Below are positions 1 through 5,806 of a stretch of 6,336 nucleotides of DNA, piece after piece. The notes beneath the pieces were generated by a model that was not told the DNA's origin, made no database searches, and was given only the letters and a program-made list of their open reading frames with translations. Position 1 is the stretch's first letter, and each line of letters begins with the position of its first letter. The position numbers were made by a program, and so were the translations under genes. Source of the stretch: Burkholderiales bacterium (GTDB lineage Bacteria; Pseudomonadota; Gammaproteobacteria; Burkholderiales; JAEUOS01); the NCBI GenBank assembly GCA_947456845.1, contig CANGUJ010000241.1:1-6336 (forward strand), written 5' to 3'.

Positions 1-233
1 AAGGCGGGCACGGCCACGTACTTGTGGGTGCCGCGCGCGATGTTGAGGGTGTGACTGCTGAGCGACATTTCGCAGATGTCGAATTCCTGGCCCTGGAACA
101 CGCGGTGGAAGGTCTCCTCCGGCTCCAGCGCGATCGGCACCACGTGGCAGCCTTCGATGGCGACGCGGCCTTCGAAAATCGCGCGGGTGCGGTCGTAGTT
201 GCAGCAGCCTAGGCTCAGTTCAAGCGTTTTCAT
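1..233 (-). CDS. 4,5-dihydroxyphthalate decarboxylase-like protein, N-terminal part (runs off left edge)
   Basis: The first 77 codons of a gene that leaves the window at base 1. The protein begins MKTLELSLGCCNYDRTRA and continues with the segments EPEETFHRVFQGQEFDICEM and SLSSHTLNIARG. From memory, this pattern (a 'YDRT' near the start, 'EETF.R', then 'EFD..EMSLSS') is the N-terminus of the family annotated as 4,5-dihydroxyphthalate decarboxylase (Pht5-like), which has a periplasmic-binding-protein-like fold. Many members have no proven decarboxylase activity. No signal peptide is visible, so a cytoplasmic protein is likely. The ATG lies 7 bases after the stop of the upstream Bug receptor gene, so the two are probably co-transcribed and perhaps translationally coupled. 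The Shine-Dalgarno is weak (GGAATGAG overlapping the upstream stop). The catalytic part is outside the window, so the reaction cannot be judged. Confidence 0.8.
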   Translation of the reverse strand, partial: MKTLELSLGCCNYDRTRAIFEGRVAIEGCHVVPIALEPEETFHRVFQGQEFDICEMSLSSHTLNIARGTHKYVAVPA

Positions 234-240
234 GAGGGGC

Positions 241-1224
241 TCATTCCATCCTGATGTTGGCCTGCCTGGCGGCGGCGGCGTACTTTTGCGCATCCTCGCG
301 GATCAGCTTGATCATGTCGGCGGCGCCCAGTTGCAGGGGCTCGAGGCCTGCCGCGTCATAGCGGGTGCGCGTGTCGGCCATGCCGGCCACGCTGCGGATG
401 TCGTCCTCGAGCTTTTTCTGGATCGCCGGCGGCAGGCCGGGCGGGGCCATGAAGCCGTAGTAGTTGTCCAGCGCGTAGGTCTTGAGTTCGGGAATGCCGG
501 ATTCGCTGGCGGTGGGCACGCCGGGCAGGGCGGCACTGCGCTTGCTGGAGAGGAGCGCGATCGGGCGCAGGGTGCCGGCCTTGGCGAAGCCGATCACCGC
601 CGGGATGCTCGCCGCGACGATGCCCACCTGGCCGGCCAGGGTGTCGGTGACGGCCGGCGTGCAGCCCTTGTAGGGGATGTGCGTGCTCTCGAGCTTGAGC
701 GCGTGGACATAGATCGCCATGGCGAAATGATGCGGGCTCGCCACATTGCAGCTGGCGTAGGGAATCTTGCCGGGCTGTGCCTTGATGAGGTTGGTGAGCT
801 CGCGCAGGTTGGTGGCGGCCATGGAGGGGTTGACCGCGAGCACCATCGGTGCCGAGGTCACCAGACCCAGCGGCGTGAAATCCCTGGTGTAGTCGAAGGC
901 CAGCTTGGGGATCAGCACATGGTTAATGATGTGCGTGTTGGTGGCGAGCAGCAGGGTGTAGCCGTCCGCGGGCGCGCGGAACACGGCTTCAGCGCCGATC
1001 GAGCCGCCCGCGCCGGGCCGGTTTTCGACCACCACGCCCTGGCCCCACAGGGCGGCGAGTTTGTCGGCAAAGATGCGCGCGGTGGCATCGGCCGCGCCGC
1101 CGACGGTGAAGGTGACGATGATGCGCACCGGCCGGGCAGGGTAGTCCTGCGCCCCGGCCGGCTGCCATGACGCAGCCCCAAGCAGCAGGCACAGGGCGGT
1201 GGCAAGGGATTTGAGGTGCTGCAT
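241..1224 (-). CDS. Bug/TctC-family tripartite tricarboxylate transporter periplasmic binding protein
   Basis: A 327-residue secreted binding protein of the Bug family, the extracytoplasmic receptors of TTT transporters or orphan sensors of organic acids and aromatics. Residues 1-25 form a signal peptide: K5, a hydrophobic stretch, and an Ala-Gly-Ala cleavage site before Gln26. The mature protein starts QDYPARPVRIIVTF and shows the family hallmarks: the VGGAADATAR loop (about 41-50), VVENRPGAGGSIGAEAV (65-81) where ligand carboxylates bind, the DGYTLL segment (87-92), and PGVPTASESGIPEL (234-247). Length is normal for the family. Cys159 and Cys188 are the only mature cysteines and could form a periplasmic disulfide. 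The start at 1224 was chosen because GGAGAAG lies just upstream and the signal peptide begins there; the 40 further in-frame residues upstream are not plausible. No TctA/TctB membrane genes are visible, so it may be an orphan receptor. The ligand is unknown. Confidence 0.93.
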   Translation of the reverse strand: MQHLKSLATALCLLLGAASWQPAGAQDYPARPVRIIVTFTVGGAADATARIFADKLAALWGQGVVVENRPGAGGSIGAEAVFRAPADGYTLLLATNTHIINHVLIPKLAFDYTRDFTPLGLVTSAPMVLAVNPSMAATNLRELTNLIKAQPGKIPYASCNVASPHHFAMAIYVHALKLESTHIPYKGCTPAVTDTLAGQVGIVAASIPAVIGFAKAGTLRPIALLSSKRSAALPGVPTASESGIPELKTYALDNYYGFMAPPGLPPAIQKKLEDDIRSVAGMADTRTRYDAAGLEPLQLGAADMIKLIREDAQKYAAAARQANIRME

Positions 1225-1331
1225 CGGGCTTCTCCGGCGGACAAGGTGGGGTGCCGAGTCTAGCGGCTCGCTGCGCGGCATGCATTTTGCTCTTGCCATG
1301 GAGGTCCGTGCCCTGTTCAACCCTGCCCGCC
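1225..1331. promoter_or_regulatory. Divergent intergenic region between the Bug receptor and amidohydrolase genes
   Basis: These 107 bases separate two genes read in opposite directions, so both promoters should lie here or overlap the gene starts. The leftward gene has a clear ribosome-binding sequence (GGAGAAG on the minus strand, about 1229-1235). For the rightward gene the best -35-like hexamer is TTGCCA (1293-1298), followed 17 bases later by a poor -10 (TTCAAC, 1316-1321). No convincing sigma-70 promoter or strong operator palindrome is visible. The assignment rests on gene layout only. Confidence 0.35.
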
Positions 1332-2759
1332 ATGCCGAACCCAAACACTCCCACCTGCCTGATCCGCGGCGCCGCCGGCATCATGACCGGCGCGAGCGGC
1401 GCTGCGGCCCGGCATGCCGGCCCGGACATCCGCATCCGGGGTGCCCGCATCGAGGCGATTGGCGCGCTCGAGGCGCTGGCGGGTGAGCGGGTGATCGATG
1501 CCGCCGGATGCATGGTCTACCCGGCCTGGGTCAATACGCACCATCACCTGGCGGAGTCGCTGCTCAAGGGCCTGCCGGCCGGCATCAATTGCAGCCTCTC
1601 GGACTGGCTGGTGGCCGTGCCGCTGGCCTATCGCGGGCGCTTCGATGAAGAGGCGCTGCGGGTGGCGGCGCGCATCGGCCTGCTGGAGCTGCTGCTCTCC
1701 GGCTGCGGCACGGTGGCCGACCACAATTTCGTGAACTTCCCGGCGGCCGGCTTCGACAGCGCGGCCATCCTCTTCGAGGAAGCCACGGCGCTGGGCCTGC
1801 GATTCGTGCTGTGCCGCGGCGCCTCCACATTGGCGCGCCCGAAAGCGAACCACGACCCGCGCGACCGCTGGGGCGCAGAGCCTTTCGAGACTGTCTTGCG
1901 CAGTGTCGAGCGCGCGGTGGCAACTTTCCATGACCCGTCCGACGACGCGTTCCGGCGTGTGGTGATGGCGCCGACCACGCCGCTTTTCGAGATCGAGCCC
2001 GGCCAGTTGCGCGAATGCGCGCAGGCCGGCCGGGCGCTCGGCATACGCCTGCACACCCATTTGTCCGAAACGGTGCGCTATGCGGAATTCACCTATGCGA
2101 AATTCGGCTGCAGCCCGGTGGAGTTCGCCGCGCGGCATGACTGGCTGGGCCCGGACGTGTGGTTCGCGCACCTGGTCAAGCTCGAGGCGCATGAAATCGC
2201 GCTGCTCGGCAGTACCGGCACCGGCATGGCCCATTGCCCGCAAAGCAATGCCCGCCTGGGCAGCGGCATCGCGCCCGCCGTGGAGTTGGAGCGCGCCGGC
2301 GCCCGGGTTTCGCTCGGCGTCGATGGGGCCGGTTCGAACGAGGCCGCCGACATGATTTCCGAGGTGCATGCGGCCTGGCACATGCAGCGTGCGCGGGAAG
2401 GTCAACTCGCCAGGCCGGGCTACGACGGCGGTACCCGCGAGGGCGGCGGTGGCGCGGTGACGGTGGAAGACGTGATCCGCTGGGGCACGGCCGGCGGCGC
2501 CGATGTGCTGGGCTTCGCCGCCGGCGGGCGGCTGGTACCGGGGGCGCTCGCCGACATCGCCATCTACCGACTGGACGAGCCGCGCTACCTGGGCCTGCAC
2601 GACCGGGCGTTGGGCCCGGTGGTCTCCGGCGGCCGGCCTTTCCTGCGTGCGCTTATGGTGGGCGGCAAGCTGGTGGCCGAGAACGACAGGGTGCCGGGGC
2701 TCGACCGCGATGAACTGGCGGCGCGGGCGCGCGCGGCGCTGGCCCGCCTGGCGCATTGA
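1332..2759 (+). CDS. Amidohydrolase of the aminohydrolase/chlorohydrolase (COG0402-type) family, 8-oxoguanine deaminase/TrzN-like
   Basis: A 475-residue cytoplasmic metal-dependent hydrolase of the group containing 8-oxoguanine, guanine and S-adenosylhomocysteine deaminases and the triazine hydrolases AtzA/TrzN. The metal and catalytic residues of the TIM barrel are recognisable: H70 and H72 in WVNTHHHL, H243 with E246 in HTHLSE, H280 in WFAHLVKL, and D331 in GVDGAGSNE. AHCPQSNARLGSGIAP (300-315) is the usual segment between the last two. The terminal part (GRLVPGALADIAIYRLDEP, then LMVGGKLV) closes the small beta-sandwich domain. Residues about 355-378 form a Gly/Arg-rich stretch where relatives have a short loop. 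The start at 1332 gives the family-typical N-terminus (CLIRGAAGIMTG), but no good ribosome site precedes it. An in-frame GTG at 1308, three bases after GGAGG, is an alternative. Deamination or dechlorination of a ring amine is plausible; the substrate is not deducible. Confidence 0.9.
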   Translation: MPNPNTPTCLIRGAAGIMTGASGAAARHAGPDIRIRGARIEAIGALEALAGERVIDAAGCMVYPAWVNTHHHLAESLLKGLPAGINCSLSDWLVAVPLAYRGRFDEEALRVAARIGLLELLLSGCGTVADHNFVNFPAAGFDSAAILFEEATALGLRFVLCRGASTLARPKANHDPRDRWGAEPFETVLRSVERAVATFHDPSDDAFRRVVMAPTTPLFEIEPGQLRECAQAGRALGIRLHTHLSETVRYAEFTYAKFGCSPVEFAARHDWLGPDVWFAHLVKLEAHEIALLGSTGTGMAHCPQSNARLGSGIAPAVELERAGARVSLGVDGAGSNEAADMISEVHAAWHMQRAREGQLARPGYDGGTREGGGGAVTVEDVIRWGTAGGADVLGFAAGGRLVPGALADIAIYRLDEPRYLGLHDRALGPVVSGGRPFLRALMVGGKLVAENDRVPGLDRDELAARARAALARLAH

Positions 2760-2765
2760 ACGGGC

Positions 2766-2789
2766 GGGGCGCTTGCAGGGCCACGCCCC
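2766..2789. terminator. Possible terminator-like hairpin after the amidohydrolase gene
   Basis: GGGGCG (2766-2771) can pair with CGCCCC (2784-2789) around a 12-base loop, seven bases after the amidohydrolase stop. There is no T-run on either strand, so it is not a textbook intrinsic terminator. Position between two convergent genes is the main argument. In this G/C-rich DNA such stems arise easily by chance. Confidence 0.25.
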
Positions 2790-2824
2790 ATGCGGCCACA
2801 CCGATCGCGCGTTCGCCCACCCGC

Positions 2825-2895
2825 GCGCCGCTCGGCGCATCTCCAGGGCGCCGTTCTCGCGACCCGGCGCGCGCGGCGCACCCGCCGTAAGGCGG
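2825..2895. other. Convergent intergenic gap with short G/C hairpins
   Basis: The space between the converging amidohydrolase and dioxygenase genes contains two more compact inverted repeats. One is GCGCCG-CT-CGGCGC (2825-2838). The other is CCGCC-GTAA-GGCGG (2882-2895), ending one base before the last base of the dioxygenase stop codon; on the plus strand its loop is a GNRA-type GTAA. Neither is followed by a T-tract. They may help transcription end from both sides, but this is weak. No gene is visible between 2760 and 2896. Confidence 0.25.
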
Positions 2896-2896
2896 C

Positions 2897-3844
2897 TCAG
2901 GGGCTGATGCGTGCGAGCATCTTTTCCGGCGGCGGCTCGCCCCACTGGGAGATGAGCGCTTCCTCGGCCGACAGCAGGTTGCACGGCGTGCTGGCGTTGA
3001 GGCGGTCGGTATCGGCCCAGTGCTCGTGGATGCGCCCCCACGGGTCGGCCCAGTAGTCGTAGACCTGGCTGCCCAGCAGGTGCCGGCCGATGCCCCACAT
3101 GTGCTCGTACTTGTTGCTCTTCGCCAGGTGAGCGTGGCCCATGAACACGTCGTCGATGTCCTGAACTTCGTAGGAGAAGTGGTTCAGCCCCGCGACCGGG
3201 CTTTGCAGGCAGAAAAATACGTGATGGTCCACGTAGTCGTCGCCGCGGTCGAGGCGGTTGAAGGATCCGATCAGGTTGTCCTTTTCGCCGGCGTACACGT
3301 CGTCCGAACCGATCAGGCCCAGCGTGTCGCGAAACCACGCCAGGGTTTCGCGCAGCTTGGGCGTGCCCATCACCGCATGGCCGATGCGGTGCGGGCGTGA
3401 CGGGCCGGCCGCGATGCGCATCACCTCGCCCTTGCGGTTGGTGGGCTGCGCGGCGGAGTTGACCGCCTGGCGCGCCACCGGAATCGGCGCAACCGGCTGC
3501 CGGCCATGGAACACCTCGATCTGGTAGCCATTCGGCTCGGTGATGCGCACGCGCTGGCCGCCGCCGGGCTCGTCCACATTCTCGATGCCGCTCGCGCCGG
3601 GCAGCTTGGCAAGCTTCTGCAGGTCGGCCGCGTCACCGGCATGGAAGGCGATGCCCACAAAGGCGGGCGCCCCCTTGTGGGTGACGTGGATGTGCGCATC
3701 CGGCCCGGTGCCGCGCATGTAGAGCGCGTCGGCGGTGCGCGCAGCGCGGACCATGCCGAAATCGGTGAGGAATTCTTCCATCTGATCCAGATCCGGCGCC
3801 TGCAGGCGCCCGAACGCGAGGTCCCGAACTTTGATCAAAGCCAT
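2897..3844 (-). CDS. Type I extradiol ring-cleavage dioxygenase (VOC/glyoxalase superfamily), 2,3-dihydroxybiphenyl 1,2-dioxygenase-like
   Basis: A 315-residue protein with two vicinal-oxygen-chelate modules: an N-terminal one without metal ligands (about 1-113, ending EPNGYQIEVFHG), a linker (114-147), and a C-terminal catalytic one (148-280). The Fe(II) triad is visible as H156 (HRIGHAVM), H222 (GLNHFSYEV) and E274 (RIHEHW). The spacing matches dihydroxybiphenyl dioxygenases, where H146, H210 and E260 are the ligands. H207/H208 in DYVDHHVFF probably supply the second-shell histidine. Length fits the roughly 290-320 residues of the family. Such enzymes open catecholic rings next to the diol. 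A 35-residue tail ending in WGEPPPEK resembles a subgroup often annotated only as 'VOC family protein'. The start at 3844 has TGGAGA five bases upstream on the minus strand. The exact ring substrate is unknown. Confidence 0.9.
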   Translation of the reverse strand: MALIKVRDLAFGRLQAPDLDQMEEFLTDFGMVRAARTADALYMRGTGPDAHIHVTHKGAPAFVGIAFHAGDAADLQKLAKLPGASGIENVDEPGGGQRVRITEPNGYQIEVFHGRQPVAPIPVARQAVNSAAQPTNRKGEVMRIAAGPSRPHRIGHAVMGTPKLRETLAWFRDTLGLIGSDDVYAGEKDNLIGSFNRLDRGDDYVDHHVFFCLQSPVAGLNHFSYEVQDIDDVFMGHAHLAKSNKYEHMWGIGRHLLGSQVYDYWADPWGRIHEHWADTDRLNASTPCNLLSAEEALISQWGEPPPEKMLARISP

Positions 3845-3858
3845 GTTGTCTCCAGGTG

Positions 3859-3881
3859 TGATTTTTGAACCGTTCGAATCA
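3859..3881. promoter_or_regulatory. Palindromic operator-like site upstream of the dioxygenase gene
   Basis: Between the dioxygenase start (3844) and the broken lysE gene lies a nested inverted repeat. GAAC (3867-3870) and GTTC (3872-3875) flank a single C, inside outer arms TGATT (3859-3863) and AATCA (3877-3881). It sits 15-37 bases upstream of the start codon, over the likely leader or promoter of the dioxygenase. It could bind a dimeric regulator. No regulator gene is in the window and no clear -35/-10 pair was found, so this is a tentative call. Confidence 0.25.
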
Positions 3882-3923
3882 GTGCGTGACCGTGCTGTCC
3901 GGCCAAGCATGCGCATAGCAGGC

Positions 3924-4460
3924 TCACTTTACCGAAAAGTCACCCGACAGGAGGAAATTGCGCGCTGCAAACACCGCCACCACGTCCACCAGCGTATTGA
4001 CCGCCACGCAGATGCACCCCATCAGCACAAGCTGGTGAACCAGTGGTGCGCCCGTGGTGGTGAACTGCGGCAGGAAGGCGAGGAAGACCAGCGCCGTCTT
4101 GACGTTGAGCGCCTCGACCACGATGCCTTCGAACAACGCGCGCCGCGGCCCTTGCGGTGGTGTCGTGACGCTGGCGGCGAGTGTCTGCCTGCGCAGCAGC
4201 ATGCGCAGGCCCAGATACACCAGATAGGCCGCGCCCGCGTACTTGATGATGTTGAACGCCATGGCCGATTCCGCCACCAGGAGCGAGACGCCCAGCGCGG
4301 CCGCGAACACATGCAGCAGGCCGCCGATGCCGGTACCGATGCATGAGGCCAGACCCTTCGCGCGCCCGCCCGCGACGTTGCGCGCGACCACTTAGGCAAC
4401 GCCCGGGCCGGGTGTGATGGCCAGAACGATGGCGGCGATCAGGAAGGCGATGAATGACAT
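3924..4460 (-). pseudogene. LysE/RhtB-family amino-acid exporter, disrupted by an in-frame stop and C-terminally short
   Basis: Reading leftward from the ATG at 4460, the first 22 codons give MSFIAFLIAAIVLAITPGPG plus VA. This is the normal first membrane helix and TPGPG motif of LysE/RhtB exporters. Codon 23 is TAA (minus strand, bases 4394-4392). The same frame then continues for 155 codons with unmistakable family sequence: VVARNVAGGRAKGLASCIGT, the KYAGAAYLVYLGLRMLLRR helix, and EALNVKTALVFLAFLPQF. Relatives usually have tyrosine at this spot (GVAYVVAR), so a single TAC/TAT to TAA change would explain it. A GTG at 4391 could start a shorter frame but would lose the first helix. The frame ends at about 178 codons, whereas relatives are about 205, so the last helix appears missing; other frames downstream do not restore it. 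It is probably non-functional, unless the stop is a sequencing error. Confidence 0.8.
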
Positions 4461-4494
4461 CGTGTTGCGGTTTGGAGTTTGTGAAACCAGTGCC

Positions 4495-5688
4495 TCACGG
4501 GCGCCGGGCATTGCCACGGTGCCGTAACCCCCGCTCAAGCGCCGCCGCTACGTAGGCCGCCTGCACCGGTAGCTCGGGAGCGGGCTTCGCTTGCTGGTAC
4601 GGGGCGCGCTCTTCCCGCACCCCGGGCGGGTTTCCGGCAGTCAGCGCCATCCCGTCAAGCGGGCTCTTCACCCCACCGGCGCCGCGGTTCAGCACATGCG
4701 TGTAGATCATGGTGGTGGACACATCCGAATGGCCCAGCAGTTCCTGCACGGTGCGGATGTCGTAGCCGGATTCGAGCAGGTGCGTCGCGAACGAATGGCG
4801 TAGCGTGTGCGGCGTGGCGGGCTTGGCGAGGCTGGCCTCCAACACCGCCTGGCGCATGGCCCGCTGCACCGTTTTTTCCACCATGTGATGGCGCCGGATC
4901 ACCCCGGAGCGCGGGTCTACCGAACGGTTGCCCGAAGGAAACACATACTGCCAGCCCCACTCGCGCCCCGCGTTTGGATACTTGCGGTCCAGCGCGTGCG
5001 GCAGGTACACCTCGCCGAAGCCAGCGGCCAGGTCTTCGCGATGCAGTTCGCGCACCTGAGCCAGATGCCGGTTGAGCGGTTCCGCGAGATCGGCCGGCAG
5101 CATGGTGACGCGGTCCTTGAACCCCTTGCCCTCGCGCACCACCAGTTCGCCACGCGAAAACTCGATGTCCTTGACCCGCAGGCGCAAGGCCTCCAGCAGG
5201 CGCAGCCCGGCGCCGTACAAGAGCCCCGCCACCAGTTGCACCGGCCCGGCCGGGATACGCGCCAGCACGCGCGCGACCTCGGCACGCGTGAGCACTACCG
5301 GCAGGCGTTTCGGCACCCGCGCCTGTGTAACCCCGTCCAGCCACGGCAGCTCCACGCCCAGCACCTCCTTGTAGAGGAACAATAGCGCGCTCTTGGCCTG
5401 GTTCTGCGTGGAAGCCGCCACGTCCCGCTCGGTAGCCAGATAGCTCAGAAACCGCTCCACATGCGCGGCCGAAAGCTCGCGCGGGTGGCGCTTGTCATGA
5501 AACTTGATGTATCGTTTAATCCAATCGACATAGGCTTCTTCAGTACGGATGGAATAGTGCTTCACCCGGATGCGGGCACGCACCTGGTCAAGCAGGCGAA
5601 GCGGCGGCGCTGCGTTGGTGGCCGAGACTGCAGCGGGCGAAGAGGGGGGCGATAGCGTGTCGCTTTTCATGGGTTTTAGGTCGCCCAT
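4495..5688 (-). CDS. intI: Integron integrase (IntI-type tyrosine recombinase)
   Basis: A 397-residue site-specific recombinase that inserts and excises gene cassettes by attI x attC and attC x attC strand exchange. The N-terminal SAM-like DNA-binding domain runs about 30-115 (LLDQVRARIRVKHYSIRTEE), the catalytic domain about 130-345. Catalytic residues: R163 (GAGLRLLEAL), K188 (VREGKGFKDR), H294 and R297 (PHTLRHSFAT), H320 (LLGHSDVSTT) and nucleophile Y329 (MIYTHVL). The IntI-specific extra segment is present at about 225-265 (YLPHALDRKYPNAGREWGW, then DPRSGVIRRHHM); XerC/XerD lack it. Compared with IntI1 (337 residues) there are about 50 extra C-terminal residues after SPLDG and a longer N-terminus. 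The ATG at 5688 is the longest start; the ATG at 5670 (MKSDTLSPP) aligns better with IntI1. Neither has a clear ribosome site. A LexA box lies just upstream, so SOS control is expected. Confidence 0.95.
   Translation of the reverse strand: MGDLKPMKSDTLSPPSSPAAVSATNAAPPLRLLDQVRARIRVKHYSIRTEEAYVDWIKRYIKFHDKRHPRELSAAHVERFLSYLATERDVAASTQNQAKSALLFLYKEVLGVELPWLDGVTQARVPKRLPVVLTRAEVARVLARIPAGPVQLVAGLLYGAGLRLLEALRLRVKDIEFSRGELVVREGKGFKDRVTMLPADLAEPLNRHLAQVRELHREDLAAGFGEVYLPHALDRKYPNAGREWGWQYVFPSGNRSVDPRSGVIRRHHMVEKTVQRAMRQAVLEASLAKPATPHTLRHSFATHLLESGYDIRTVQELLGHSDVSTTMIYTHVLNRGAGGVKSPLDGMALTAGNPPGVREERAPYQQAKPAPELPVQAAYVAAALERGLRHRGNARRP
5492..5520 (+). promoter_or_regulatory. Candidate cassette promoter (Pc) inside intI, directed at the array
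   Basis: On the plus strand TTGTCA (5492-5497, 5/6 to TTGACA) is followed by exactly 17 bases and TTTAAT (5515-5520, 5/6 to TATAAT). This is the best sigma-70 promoter noticed in the window. It lies within the 5' part of the leftward intI gene and reads toward attI, whose crossover point is about 280 bases downstream. The Pc promoter of class 1 integrons has the same location and direction, so a cassette promoter is the natural reading. Confidence 0.6.
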
Positions 5689-5716
5689 TAATTACTGTTC
5701 ATAAATACAGTACTAT
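5688..5716 (+). promoter_or_regulatory. Weak rightward promoter candidate overlapping the LexA box
   Basis: TTAATT (5688-5693), a 17-base spacer and TACTAT (5711-5716) could act as a second promoter toward the cassettes. Both hexamers are mediocre. Because it overlaps the LexA box, any activity might also be damage-responsive. It is listed mainly as an alternative to the stronger candidate inside intI. Confidence 0.25.
5693..5712. promoter_or_regulatory. LexA (SOS) box upstream of intI
   Basis: TACTG (5693-5697), ten A/T-rich bases, then CAGTA (5708-5712) form a perfect 5-base inverted repeat. It matches the CTG-N10-CAG LexA operator of beta- and gammaproteobacteria. It ends 4 bases before the intI ATG at 5688, so bound LexA would cover the intI transcription start region. 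A weak intI promoter (TTGCGC-17-TACTGT on the minus strand, about 5735-5707) would overlap it. LexA repression of intI is established for class 1 and Vibrio integrons; here it is inferred from the site. Confidence 0.8.
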
Positions 5717-5746
5717 GGATCAAGCACTTGCGCAACCCCCACGGCG

Positions 5747-5806
5747 ATTAGGCGAAACGCATGTCGCGTTTCACGGCGCCTATCGGTCGCCTACTTTTAG
5801 TTAGAG
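5747..5806 (+). other. attI: attI recombination site
   Basis: The crossover point is placed between G5800 and T5801 in GTTAGAG (5800-5806), which fits the GTTRRRY core except for its last base. Five bases upstream lies CGCCTAC (5788-5794), giving the layout box-spacer-GTTAG also found at the end of attI1 (CGCCCTAA, spacer, GTTAGGC). CGCCTA occurs again at 5777-5782 as a direct repeat and inverted as TAGGCG at 5749-5754; these may be further IntI-binding boxes. GAAACGC (5754-5760) and GCGTTTC (5766-5772) form a hairpin with loop ATGTC. The left limit is uncertain because attI sites are poorly conserved. The right end is supported by the match to the cassette's attC. Confidence 0.7.

Noticed and set aside
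199..1170. A 323-codon open frame on the plus strand opposite the Bug receptor
   Set aside because: It is complementary to a gene with a signal peptide and full family motifs. The translation resembles no family and is a codon-bias artefact.
1225..1344. N-terminal extension of the Bug receptor to a start at 1344
   Set aside because: It would bury the signal peptide behind 40 charged residues and ignore the good ribosome site in front of the start at 1224.
1317..3338. A 673-codon open frame on the minus strand spanning the amidohydrolase gene
   Set aside because: It is antisense to a gene with clear catalytic motifs and runs into the dioxygenase in a different frame. Its translation is Arg/Ala/Gly-rich low-complexity sequence typical of high-GC shadow frames.
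4655..5344. Other open frames within intI on both strands
   Set aside because: They overlap the integrase catalytic domain and show no recognisable motifs.
5728..5735. TTGCGCAA palindrome near attI
   Set aside because: It is a perfect 8-base palindrome but short. It overlaps another (CAAGCACTTG, 5721-5730) and has no clear link to the integrase boxes; chance is likely.
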